A program made the translations under genes and the position numbers. A stretch of 6,226 nt of DNA. It comes from Actinomycetota bacterium (GTDB lineage Bacteria > Actinomycetota > UBA4738). The notes below the pieces were generated by a model. The model was given only the letters and a program-made list of their open reading frames with translations. It was not told the origin of the DNA and did not search any database. Positions 1 through 5,821 of this stretch are shown piece after piece. The stretch is taken from assembly GCA_005885025.1 (NCBI GenBank), contig VAYC01000049.1:1-6226 (forward strand), given 5' to 3'. Numbering within the stretch: the first letter of the stretch is position 1; each line of letters begins with the position of its first letter.

Positions 1-1
1 C

Positions 2-445
2 GAGCCCGACAAGATCCACGCCCAAGAATGCGACATCTTCGCTCCCTGCGCCATGGGCAGCATCATCCGGGACGACACGATCCCCGAGCTGAAGTGCAGA
101 GTGGTGGCGGGCTCGGCCAACAACCAGCTCGAGCGGCCCGAGCACGGAGAAGCGTTGGCAGCTGCCGGCATCGTGTACGCGCCCGACTACGTGATCAACG
201 CCGGCGGGCTGATCAACGTGGCCGACGAGCTCCAGGGCTATCACCCCGAGCGGGCCAAGGCCCGCGTGCAGTCGATCTACCGAACGCTTCGCGAGATCTT
301 CCACATCGCCCGGGACCGCCACATCAGCACCTCGGCCGCCGCCGACGCCTTCGCGGGGGAACGCATCGGGAAGATCGGGCGGGTGCGCCTGTACTGGGTT
401 CCCGGCGGGAGAGCCTGGGCGAAGATCTGGGCCAGGAGCGGATGA
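2..445 (+). CDS. Leucine/valine-type amino acid dehydrogenase (Glu/Leu/Phe/Val dehydrogenase family), C-terminal part
   Basis: The 5' end lies outside the window; 147 C-terminal residues are visible, read from base 2 to the TGA at 443-445. The family catalyses NAD(P)-dependent reversible oxidative deamination of amino acids, for leucine/valine dehydrogenases giving branched 2-oxoacids, in the cytoplasm. The visible part is the nucleotide-binding domain, with CDIFAPCAMG (visible residues 10-19), VVAGSANNQL (34-43) and GIVYAPDYVINAGGLINVAD (56-75), all very typical of leucine/valine dehydrogenases. The substrate-binding domain with the catalytic lysines is upstream and not seen. The ATG at 53 is an internal Met, since conserved sequence continues to the window edge. 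The tail after KIGRVRL is poorly conserved. It sits 7 nt before the E1 alpha start, consistent with supplying 2-oxoacids to that complex. Leucine versus valine preference cannot be decided; a phenylalanine dehydrogenase is possible but fits the context less well. Confidence 0.9.
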   Translation, partial: EPDKIHAQECDIFAPCAMGSIIRDDTIPELKCRVVAGSANNQLERPEHGEALAAAGIVYAPDYVINAGGLINVADELQGYHPERAKARVQSIYRTLREIFHIARDRHISTSAAADAFAGERIGKIGRVRLYWVPGGRAWAKIWARSG

Positions 446-449
446 GGAG
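445..449 (+). promoter_or_regulatory. Ribosome binding site for the 453 start of E1 alpha
   Basis: AGGAG overlaps the last base of the upstream TGA and lies 3 nt before the ATG at 453. It supports 453 as the original start of E1 alpha, coupled to translation of the dehydrogenase. No comparable purine-rich motif precedes the downstream ATG at 530. The 3-nt spacing is shorter than ideal. Confidence 0.55.
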
Positions 450-452
450 CCC

Positions 453-512
453 ATGACCGAGGGCGAGCCCCTTCGGGTCCTTCCACTCCAGGGAGAGGCC
501 GGCGCGGACCCC
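453..512 (+). other. bkdA: Displaced N-terminal coding segment of E1 alpha (apparent frameshift at CCCC 509-512)
   Basis: Reading from the ATG at 453 gives MTEGEPLRVLPLQGEAGADP, which looks like the short variable N-terminus of a bacterial branched-chain E1 alpha. In this frame it then turns to unrelated sequence and stops at 606-608. The expected continuation RELYRLMALTR, normal for the family, is read in the frame of the main E1 alpha ORF from base 512. Adding one C to the CCCC run at 509-512, or a -1 slip of the Pro codon there, joins the two parts exactly as ...GADP-RELYRLM. It could be a real mutation, an assembly or sequencing error in a C run, or (less likely) slippage. I list it apart because the uninterrupted frame only begins at 530. 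Confidence 0.7.
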
Positions 513-529
513 GCGAGCTCTACCGCCTC

Positions 530-1507
530 ATGGCGCTCACTCGGAAGGCCGACCTGGAAGCCACGGCTCTACAGCGCCAGGGGGAGCTCGCCGTGTATCC
601 CCCGCTGATCGGCCAGGAGGCCGCCCAGGTCGGAAGCGCGTTCGCCCTGGAGGAATCCGATTGGATGTTCCCCTCCTATCGGGAGCTGGGCGCAGCGGTC
701 GTTCGCGGCGTCGACCTGGTGGAGTACCTCCACTTCTACCGGGCCACGTGGCACGGAGGCACGTATGACGCCAACGCCCATCGATTCGGCCACGTCAGCG
801 TGCCGGTCGGGTCCCAGATCCTGCACGCCGTCGGATACGCCATGGGTTCGAAGATGGACGGCAAGGGGATCGCCACCCTCGTGTACTTCGGCGACGGAGC
901 CACCTCTGAGGGCGACTTCCACGAGGGCTGCAACTTCGCCGCGGTGTTCCAGTCTCCCGTCGTGTTCTTCTGCCAGAACAATCAGTGGGCCATCTCGGTC
1001 CCGGTGTCGTCGCAAACGGTCGCCCCCATCTGGCGAAAGGCCGAAGCCTATGGTTTCCCTGGTGTGCTGGTCGACGGGAACGACGTGCTGGCCGTGTACC
1101 AGGCGACCAAGGAAGCGGCGGCGAGGGCCCGCGACGAAGGCGTGCCGACGCTGATCGAGGCCGTCACCTACCGGATCGGGCCGCACTCCACGGCCGACGA
1201 CGCATCCCGCTACCGGGCCGACGACGAGGTCGGGCGGTGGAAGGCCCTGGACCCCCTGGAAAGGTACCGGGGATGGCTCGAGGCCTCCGGCGCGGCCGAC
1301 GCCTGGTATTTCGAACAGGTGGACCAGGAATCCAAGGAGTTCGCGCACCGCATGCGCACGGGCGTCATCGACTCGGGGCCGAGGCCGGTCGCGGAGATGT
1401 TCGAATGGGTCTTTGCCGACCTCCCGCCCCATCTGGCCAGGCAGCGGGAGGAGGCCCTGCGGTTCGCAGCCGAATCAGCCGAGGGGGGCGGAGGGGACGG
1501 TGGCTGA
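530..1507 (+). CDS. bkdA: Branched-chain 2-oxoacid dehydrogenase E1 component, alpha subunit
   Basis: This is the ThDP-binding alpha subunit of the E1 heterotetramer, which decarboxylates branched 2-oxoacids and transfers the acyl group to lipoyl-E2. From the ATG at 530, 325 residues are read. The ThDP/Mg signature is clear: GDG at 121-123 and the paired Asn at 150-151 (GDGATSEGDF ... FFCQNN). ALQRQGEL (13-20) and GQEAAQVGSA (28-37) are typical of the family. TYRIGPHSTADD (213-224) matches the phosphorylation-loop region and resembles branched-chain E1 alpha (HHSTSDD type) more than pyruvate E1 alpha. The neighbouring leucine/valine dehydrogenase supports that choice, though automatic annotation may call it pyruvate dehydrogenase. 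The 530 ATG has no ribosome binding site and omits the conserved RELYRL segment just upstream, so the true start is probably 453 with an apparent frameshift at 509-512. Its end overlaps the E1 beta start by 8 nt. Confidence 0.9.
   Translation: MALTRKADLEATALQRQGELAVYPPLIGQEAAQVGSAFALEESDWMFPSYRELGAAVVRGVDLVEYLHFYRATWHGGTYDANAHRFGHVSVPVGSQILHAVGYAMGSKMDGKGIATLVYFGDGATSEGDFHEGCNFAAVFQSPVVFFCQNNQWAISVPVSSQTVAPIWRKAEAYGFPGVLVDGNDVLAVYQATKEAAARARDEGVPTLIEAVTYRIGPHSTADDASRYRADDEVGRWKALDPLERYRGWLEASGAADAWYFEQVDQESKEFAHRMRTGVIDSGPRPVAEMFEWVFADLPPHLARQREEALRFAAESAEGGGGDGG
1490..1494 (+). promoter_or_regulatory. Ribosome binding site deciding the E1 beta GTG start
   Basis: GGAGG lies within the last codons of E1 alpha, 5 nt before the GTG at 1500. 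It favours 1500 over the open-frame extension to 1413 and over the internal ATG at 1515. Confidence 0.7.
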
Positions 1508-2477
1508 GGTCACCATGGTCAAGGCGCTGAACGAAGCGCTACGGCGCTCGTTGGCCGACGACCCCCGGATGCTCGTGCTGGGGGAGGACATCGGACCGCT
1601 TGGCGGCGTGTTCCGGGTGACCGACGGCCTCCAGAAGGAGTTCGGCGTCGATCGCGTGTTCGACACGCCCCTCGCCGAGTCCGCCATCGCGGGCGTGTCG
1701 TTGGGGTTGTCCCTCGCCGGATGGCACCCGGTGGCCGAGATGCAGTTCGATGGCTTCTCCTATCCCGCCCTCGACCAGGTCATCAGCCACATCGCGAAGT
1801 ACCGGTTCCGGTCGAGGGGCCGGCAGAGCGCGCCCCTCGTCATTCGCATCCCGTTCGCCGGAGGCGTCGGGGCGGCCGAGCACCACGGCGAGAGCCCGGA
1901 GACGTACTACGCGCACACCGCGGGACTGAAGGTGGTCGTGCCGTCCACGGCGATCGACGCGTACCACCTCCTGCGAGCCTCCATCGCCGACCCCGACCCC
2001 GTGATCTTCTTCGAGCCGAAAAGCCGGTACTGGTCGAAGGAACAGGGAGAGCTGGACGGTGACGGCCTCCCGATCGGGAAGGGCCGGGTGGTACGGGAGG
2101 GGAACGACTGCACGATCGTGAGCTACGGGGCCATGGTGGCGCGGTCGCTCGCGGCCGCTTTCCGGGCGTCGAAAGACAACGGCGTGGAGATCGAGGTCCT
2201 CGACCTCCGGTCGCTGGTCCCGCTGGACCTCGACCTCCTGAGCGAATCCGTGCGCAGGACCGGTCGAGCAGTGGTCGTCCACGAGGCACCGATGACCGCC
2301 GGCTTCGGTGCGGAGATCGTCGCGCGCATCGTGGAGGACTGCTTCGACTTCCTGGAGGCCCCGGTCCTCCGTGTGACCGGTTACGACACGCCCTATCCCC
2401 CGGCCACCATCGAGCAGTTCTACGTGCCCAGTGTGGAGCGCATCCTGGCCGCGGTCGATCGGGTCACCGGCTACTGA
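1500..2477 (+). CDS. bkdB: Branched-chain 2-oxoacid dehydrogenase E1 component, beta subunit
   Basis: This is the transketolase-like beta subunit that completes the E1 active site with E1 alpha in the cytoplasmic 2-oxoacid dehydrogenase complex. The GTG at 1500 gives 325 residues, the usual family length, starting VAEVTMVKALNEAL, and has a GGAGG site 5 nt upstream. Family landmarks in order are LGEDIGPLGGVF (27-38), DTPLAESAIAG (55-65), HHGESPE (128-134), DLRSLVPLD (235-243), HEAP (261-264) and the C-terminal YDTPYPPA (295-302). The Glu at 60 in LAESAIAG matches the conserved Glu that contacts the ThDP aminopyrimidine in E1 beta subunits. The first 8 nt overlap the end of E1 alpha and the TGA shares its A with the E2 ATG, implying coupled synthesis at matched amounts. 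Pyruvate-type E1 beta is the alternative; the branched-chain call relies on E1 alpha and the operon. Confidence 0.93.
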   Translation: MAEVTMVKALNEALRRSLADDPRMLVLGEDIGPLGGVFRVTDGLQKEFGVDRVFDTPLAESAIAGVSLGLSLAGWHPVAEMQFDGFSYPALDQVISHIAKYRFRSRGRQSAPLVIRIPFAGGVGAAEHHGESPETYYAHTAGLKVVVPSTAIDAYHLLRASIADPDPVIFFEPKSRYWSKEQGELDGDGLPIGKGRVVREGNDCTIVSYGAMVARSLAAAFRASKDNGVEIEVLDLRSLVPLDLDLLSESVRRTGRAVVVHEAPMTAGFGAEIVARIVEDCFDFLEAPVLRVTGYDTPYPPATIEQFYVPSVERILAAVDRVTGY

Positions 2478-3709
2478 TGGCGGTCCAGCAATTCCTGCTG
2501 CCTGACCTGGGCGAGGGCCTCGAGGACGCCGAGGTCGTGGCCTGGAAGGTCAAGGAAGGGGACCGCGTCGAGCTGAACCAGGTCCTGGTCGAAGTCAACA
2601 CGGCCAAGGCGCTGGTGGAGATCCCCTCGCCCTGGGTGGGTGTGGTGGAGAAGCTCCACGCCGCGGAGGGCGAAGTAGTCAACGTCGGCCAGCCGTTGGT
2701 GTCCATCAGGGTCGAGCTGGCAGCCGGGGCGGCGGAAGAGAAAAAGCCGAAGCGTCAGGCCCTGCTGGTCGGATACGGGGTGGCGGAAGAGGAGGAGGCT
2801 CCGGGCTCACACGCGCGAGCGGCCCCGGGGCGGGAGAGGGCAGGGGGAGCTCCGATCCCGGCCTCCCCTCCTGTCCGCAGGCTAGCCAGGGAGCTCGGCA
2901 TCGACCTCGGTTCGGTCACCGGCACCGGAGCGGGGGGCCGGGTGACGCGAGAAGACGTGATGAAGGCTGCGGCGGGCGTCGGAGCCGTCCTCGGGCGGCA
3001 GGTGGCTGATGCCGCCGGCGATCAGCGGGTCCCGGTGCGTGGCGTTCGCAGGCTGACCGCCGAGAAGATGGCGAGGTCGGCCAAGGAGATCCCCCACGTC
3101 ACCACGTTCCTGACGGTGGACGCCACCGCCCTCGAGGCGTTTCGAGGGGAGCTGGAACGGGACACCGGCTCGCGCTTCACCGCCCTTCCGATCGTCGTCC
3201 GGGCGTTCGTGGACGTGGCGAAGCAGTTCCGGTCCCTCAACGCCACGTTTGACGGCGACGCTTCCGAGATCGTGCTGAGAGGCGACCTCAACGTGGGCAT
3301 CGCAGCGGAAACCGAGCGGGGCCTGCTCGTTCCCGTCGTTCGTCACGCCGACCGGCTGGGGATCCGCGAGCTCGCCGGTGAGATCGCCAGGCTGGTCAGC
3401 GCGGCGCGAGAGGGCCGATCGACCCCCGATGAGCTGTCCGGAGGCACGGTCACGGTGACGAACGTCGGTTCCTTCGGCGCGGACTTCGGGACGCCGATCA
3501 TCAATCACCCTGAGTCCGCCATCCTGGCCATCGGGGTCATCGAGCCCCGGGCCCTCGTGGTCAAGGGACGGGTGGAGGCCAGGCCCGCCGTCACGCTCTC
3601 GCTCTCCTTCGACCACCGGGTGCTGGACGGCGCCGAGGCCGGACGGGCTATGAAGGCCCTCGGCGACGTGCTGGAGAGTCCGTTCCGCCTCGGGGCCCTC
3701 CCCCGCTGA
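2477..3709 (+). CDS. bkdC: Dihydrolipoamide acyltransferase E2 of the branched-chain 2-oxoacid dehydrogenase complex
   Basis: This is the structural core of the complex, moving the acyl group from E1 through a lipoyl arm to CoA. The 410 residues show one lipoyl domain (about 3-80; LPDLGEGLEDAEV) with the lipoylated Lys44 in NTAKALVEIPSP, a charged Ala/Pro/Gly-rich linker (about 81-128) containing LLVGYG, a peripheral subunit-binding domain (about 129-165; VRRLARELGIDL ... GRVTREDV) and a catalytic domain (about 184-410). That domain ends with SFDHRVLDG (377-385), holding the catalytic His380 and Asp384. TAKA in place of the common TDKA, and VGYG in the linker, are in my recollection usual for actinobacterial branched-chain E2 proteins. 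No clear ribosome binding site precedes the ATG, and the TGATG overlap with E1 beta suggests reinitiation. No E3 gene follows; the subunit-binding domain implies E3 comes from elsewhere. Confidence 0.94.
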   Translation: MAVQQFLLPDLGEGLEDAEVVAWKVKEGDRVELNQVLVEVNTAKALVEIPSPWVGVVEKLHAAEGEVVNVGQPLVSIRVELAAGAAEEKKPKRQALLVGYGVAEEEEAPGSHARAAPGRERAGGAPIPASPPVRRLARELGIDLGSVTGTGAGGRVTREDVMKAAAGVGAVLGRQVADAAGDQRVPVRGVRRLTAEKMARSAKEIPHVTTFLTVDATALEAFRGELERDTGSRFTALPIVVRAFVDVAKQFRSLNATFDGDASEIVLRGDLNVGIAAETERGLLVPVVRHADRLGIRELAGEIARLVSAAREGRSTPDELSGGTVTVTNVGSFGADFGTPIINHPESAILAIGVIEPRALVVKGRVEARPAVTLSLSFDHRVLDGAEAGRAMKALGDVLESPFRLGALPR

Positions 3710-3713
3710 GGGG
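3708..3713 (+). promoter_or_regulatory. Ribosome binding site for the cobalamin-binding protein
   Basis: GAGGGG overlaps the E2 stop codon and lies 4 nt before the GTG at 3718, supporting that start and coupling to E2 translation. Confidence 0.5.
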
Positions 3714-3717
3714 TCGA

Positions 3718-4629
3718 GTGAAGATCCTCTCGCTCCTTCCCTCTGCCACCGAGATCGTGTTCGCGCTCGGGCTGGGCGATCAACTCGAGGGCGTGACCTA
3801 CGAGTGCGACTTCCCGCCGGAGGCTCGGTCGAAGCCGGTCGTCTCGGACACGGCGCTCCCTCAGGATCGTCGGCTGTCGGCGAAGGAGATCGACGACTTC
3901 GTGGCTTCTTCCATGGATCGGCGCGAGCCCATCTACACACTCGACAGGGAGCTCATCCGGAGGGTCCAGCCCGACCTCATCCTGGCTCAAGACCTCTGCC
4001 GAGTCTGCGCGGTGCCGTCCGGGCAAGTCGAGGACGCGCTGTCCGAGCTGGGCTGCTCCTCGCAGGTACTCTCGCTCGACCCGCAGACGATCGATGAAAT
4101 CCTCGAGGGCATCCTTCAAGTGGGGCAGGCCACCCGAACCGAGCACCTGGCCGACGAGATCGTGGCCGTGTTGCGGGGGCGACTGGGCCACGTTCGGGCC
4201 CGCGCCTCGGGCCTTCCTTCGGTCCGGACACTTTGCCTGGAGTGGAGCGACCCACCGTTTGTCGGCGGTCATTGGGTCCCGGGGATGGTGGAGATGGCCG
4301 GCGGGACGAACCTGCTCAACGGGCAAGGCAAGCCTTCGAAGAGGGTGGGTTGGAGCGACGTAGCCGGGGCGGCCCCGGAGGTCGTGGTGTTCATGCCGTG
4401 CGGGTACTACTTGGAGGAGGCAGAGACGGAAGTGGAGGGGCTCTTCGATGTGGCCGACTTCGCCCAGACACCGGCGGCTCGGCTGGGCAACGTGTTCGCG
4501 GTCGATGCCTCCTCCTATTTCTCCAGGCCTGGGCCGAGGATCGTGGACGGGCTCGAAATCCTGGCCTGGGCGATCCATCCCGAGGCCTTCCCCGAGCCAC
4601 CCGCCGACCGAGTGGTGCAGGTCCGGTAG
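3718..4629 (+). CDS. BtuF-like cobalamin-binding protein without a signal peptide
   Basis: The family is the helical-backbone periplasmic-binding fold used for cobalamin and siderophores. The 303 residues from the GTG at 3718 show MKILSLLPSATEIVFALGLG at the start, QDLCRVCAVP (91-100), LEWSDPPFVGGHWVPGM (174-190), MPCGY (226-230) and YFSRPGPRIVDGLE (267-280), the set seen in bacterial proteins annotated as cobalamin-binding. The mature fold begins at residue 1. There is no hydrophobic leader, lipobox or Tat motif, and the frame offers no room for one because the start is 8 nt after E2. It is therefore probably cytoplasmic, and a role in classical ABC import is doubtful. No BtuC or BtuD gene is in the window. 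As last gene of the operon it may link branched-chain catabolism to B12, because propionyl-CoA from Val and Ile is often processed by a B12-dependent mutase; that link is inference. Ligand identity is not proven. Confidence 0.85.
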   Translation: MKILSLLPSATEIVFALGLGDQLEGVTYECDFPPEARSKPVVSDTALPQDRRLSAKEIDDFVASSMDRREPIYTLDRELIRRVQPDLILAQDLCRVCAVPSGQVEDALSELGCSSQVLSLDPQTIDEILEGILQVGQATRTEHLADEIVAVLRGRLGHVRARASGLPSVRTLCLEWSDPPFVGGHWVPGMVEMAGGTNLLNGQGKPSKRVGWSDVAGAAPEVVVFMPCGYYLEEAETEVEGLFDVADFAQTPAARLGNVFAVDASSYFSRPGPRIVDGLEILAWAIHPEAFPEPPADRVVQVR

Positions 4630-4642
4630 CCGCCGGGCGGGC

Positions 4643-5713
4643 TCAGGCCTCTACGGCTTCCTCGGCCGGTGACTCCGAGGCGTCGATGCGAGGGCGCAGC
4701 CACACGTCGCGGATGACCACCTTCGCCGCCGCCGCCAGTGGCAAGGCCAGCAGGGCGCCGGCGAATCCGGCGAGACTTCCTCCGATGAGCACGCTCACGA
4801 TGACGGCAGCAGGCGAGAGATCCACCGCCTTCTTCATCACCCGAGGGACGATGACGTAGTTCTCCACCTGCTGATAGACGATGAAGTAGATGACCGTGGC
4901 GACGCCGTCGGTGATCGAGGAGAAGAACGCCACGATGACCGCGGCCAGCGCCCCAAGCGTCGCTCCCACGGTAGGGATGAGATCCGCGACGGCGACCCAC
5001 ATTGCCAGGGCCGCCGCGAACGGTATGCCGAAGATGCGGAGGAACACGAACGCGCCCACACCTGCGATGACCGAGACGGCGATGTTTCCCGAGACGTAGC
5101 CGCCGACCCGTTCCAGCGACTCCTGGAACATCCGGACGTCGCGCTGGCGATGCTCGCCTCTGAACAGACGTCGGATGTTCTCTTCCGTATGCGGCAATGA
5201 CAGCTGGAAGTAGATGGTGAGGATCGAGATCGTGAGCAGGTTGAAGATGACCGCCGCCACGCTCTTGGTGATGCCGAGGATCTTCCCGAGCGAAGCGGAG
5301 GCAACGCTCGGCAATCGGTCGGTCAAGTCTTTCAGCTTGGTGGAGAGGTGGTACTTGCGCTCCAGGTCTCCCACCCACCCCTGAGACGTCTTCAGCCGGT
5401 CGACGTAGCCGGGGATGTCAGAGGCGAGCTGGCGAACCTCCCGAACAAGGGGCGGAATCACCAGGAGCGCGAAGATGAAGAGGAACGCCACGGTCGCGAG
5501 GAAGATGAGCGTCACCGCCCAGCCGCGGGAGATATGCAGCCTTTGGAGCCGCCGGACTGGGGGGTCCAGGCCGACCGCGAGGACCGCTGCCACCAGGACC
5601 AGCATCAGGGTGGCTCGGACGGCCCAGGCGGCCGCCAGGATCGCCAGCACGGCCACCACGGTCAGGGTGACGCGCGCGTAGTGCCCCATGGAAGGGAGGT
5701 CTCGCTCTGCCAC
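4643..5713 (-). CDS. AI-2E family transporter (PerM/UPF0118-type membrane protein)
   Basis: This is a polytopic inner-membrane protein of the family including TqsA, YdiK and PerM. Members have been linked to autoinducer-2 export or cation/proton antiport, so the substrate is not predictable. From a GTG at 5713 it has 356 residues, near the usual length. Hydrophobic stretches lie at about 15-49, 65-88, 151-171, 209-264, 270-281 and 302-333. The large extramembrane segment (about 89-150) begins REVRQLASDIPGYVDRL, and the signature VADLIPTVGATLG sits at 243-255, followed by YQQVENYVIVPRVM and GFAGALLALPLAA, all family-typical. The start is uncertain: the frame is open to an ATG at 5779, with others at 5752 and 5689. 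I chose 5713 because GGGAG lies 9 nt upstream and the 5779 ATG overlaps the control repeats. It converges on the cobalamin-binding gene with 13 bp between stops, and is divergent from the HTH gene. Confidence 0.88.
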   Translation of the reverse strand: MAERDLPSMGHYARVTLTVVAVLAILAAAWAVRATLMLVLVAAVLAVGLDPPVRRLQRLHISRGWAVTLIFLATVAFLFIFALLVIPPLVREVRQLASDIPGYVDRLKTSQGWVGDLERKYHLSTKLKDLTDRLPSVASASLGKILGITKSVAAVIFNLLTISILTIYFQLSLPHTEENIRRLFRGEHRQRDVRMFQESLERVGGYVSGNIAVSVIAGVGAFVFLRIFGIPFAAALAMWVAVADLIPTVGATLGALAAVIVAFFSSITDGVATVIYFIVYQQVENYVIVPRVMKKAVDLSPAAVIVSVLIGGSLAGFAGALLALPLAAAAKVVIRDVWLRPRIDASESPAEEAVEA

Positions 5714-5722
5714 GGCCGTACT

Positions 5723-5729
5723 CTCCCCC
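5723..5729 (-). promoter_or_regulatory. Candidate ribosome binding site for the AI-2E family gene
   Basis: On the minus strand this reads GGGGGAG, with 9 nt to the GTG at 5713. It is the only purine-rich site I see before any of the four candidate starts and is the reason for choosing 5713. Confidence 0.4.
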
Positions 5730-5774
5730 GTGGGGAAGCTCGTTTCCAGCATCCAGCTTCGTCCGCGACCTGCC

Positions 5775-5790
5775 GTCAATGTGAGTTGAC
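5775..5790. promoter_or_regulatory. Operator-like inverted repeat, copy 1 (GTCAA-N6-TTGAC)
   Basis: Perfect 5-bp arms GTCAA (5775-5779) and TTGAC (5786-5790) flank a 6-bp spacer TGTGAG. The right arm forms most of the -35 hexamer TTGACA of the HTH-gene promoter. The same arms and spacing recur 28 bp downstream, which argues for a repressor or activator site rather than chance. The binding protein is not shown; the adjacent HTH protein is the first candidate. Confidence 0.65.
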
Positions 5791-5815
5791 AGAACGAGGC
5801 GTGTCAACGTATGTT
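5786..5815 (+). promoter_or_regulatory. Promoter of the HTH / Clp-N gene pair, predicted leaderless
   Basis: A consensus -35 TTGACA (5786-5791) is followed after 18 bp by TATGTT (5810-5815), a 4 of 6 match to the -10 consensus. Transcription would begin about 5821-5823, at the ATG at 5822. No ribosome binding site precedes that ATG, so a leaderless mRNA, common in actinobacteria, is predicted. Both inverted repeats overlap promoter elements. Confidence 0.6.
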
Positions 5816-5820
5816 GACAC
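5801..5820. promoter_or_regulatory. Operator-like inverted repeat, copy 2 (GTGTCAA-N6-TTGACAC)
   Basis: Perfect 7-bp arms GTGTCAA (5801-5807) and TTGACAC (5814-5820) flank the spacer CGTATG. The inner GTCAA-N6-TTGAC core is identical to copy 1 and is offset by exactly 28 bp. It covers the predicted -10 element and ends 1 nt before the ATG at 5822, a position suited to blocking RNA polymerase. Its left arm read on the minus strand is TTGACA, a possible -35 for the divergent AI-2E family gene, but the matching -10 (CACATT, 5783-5778) is weak. Confidence 0.7.
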
Positions 5821-5821
5821 T

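Noticed and set aside
509..512. Programmed -1 frameshifting as the main explanation for E1 alpha
   Set aside because: There is only a four-base run and no X-XXY-YYZ heptamer. Programmed shifting is not known to me for this family, so a sequence error or mutation is more likely; kept only as a minor option in the findings.
569..1432. 287-codon open frame on the minus strand across E1 alpha
   Set aside because: It is antisense to a gene with clear ThDP motifs. Its translation is rich in Arg, Gly, His and Asp with no recognisable domain, as expected from high GC.
1413..1499. Extended start for E1 beta at the ATG 1413
   Set aside because: This would add 29 residues lying inside E1 alpha and without family similarity. 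The GTG at 1500 has a GGAGG site and gives the normal length.
2882..4578. Long minus-strand open frames (2882-3940 and 3505-4578) opposite E2 and the cobalamin-binding gene
   Set aside because: They overlap each other and two strongly supported genes. Their composition is typical of antisense shadows in GC-rich DNA and no family motif is visible.
4629..4642. GC-rich inverted repeat after the cobalamin-binding gene as an intrinsic terminator
   Set aside because: The stem would need a one-base loop, or only 4 bp with a 3-base loop, and no run of T follows on either strand.
5714..5779. Longer AI-2E family protein starting at the ATG 5779 or 5752
   Set aside because: Neither start has a ribosome binding site, the added residues are polar and not family-like, and the 5779 start overlaps the inverted repeat. 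Not excluded outright.
5348..5821. Upstream extension of the HTH frame on the plus strand
   Set aside because: The added 158 residues are antisense to the AI-2E gene, rich in Arg, Gln, Asp and Gly, and cross the promoter and repeats.
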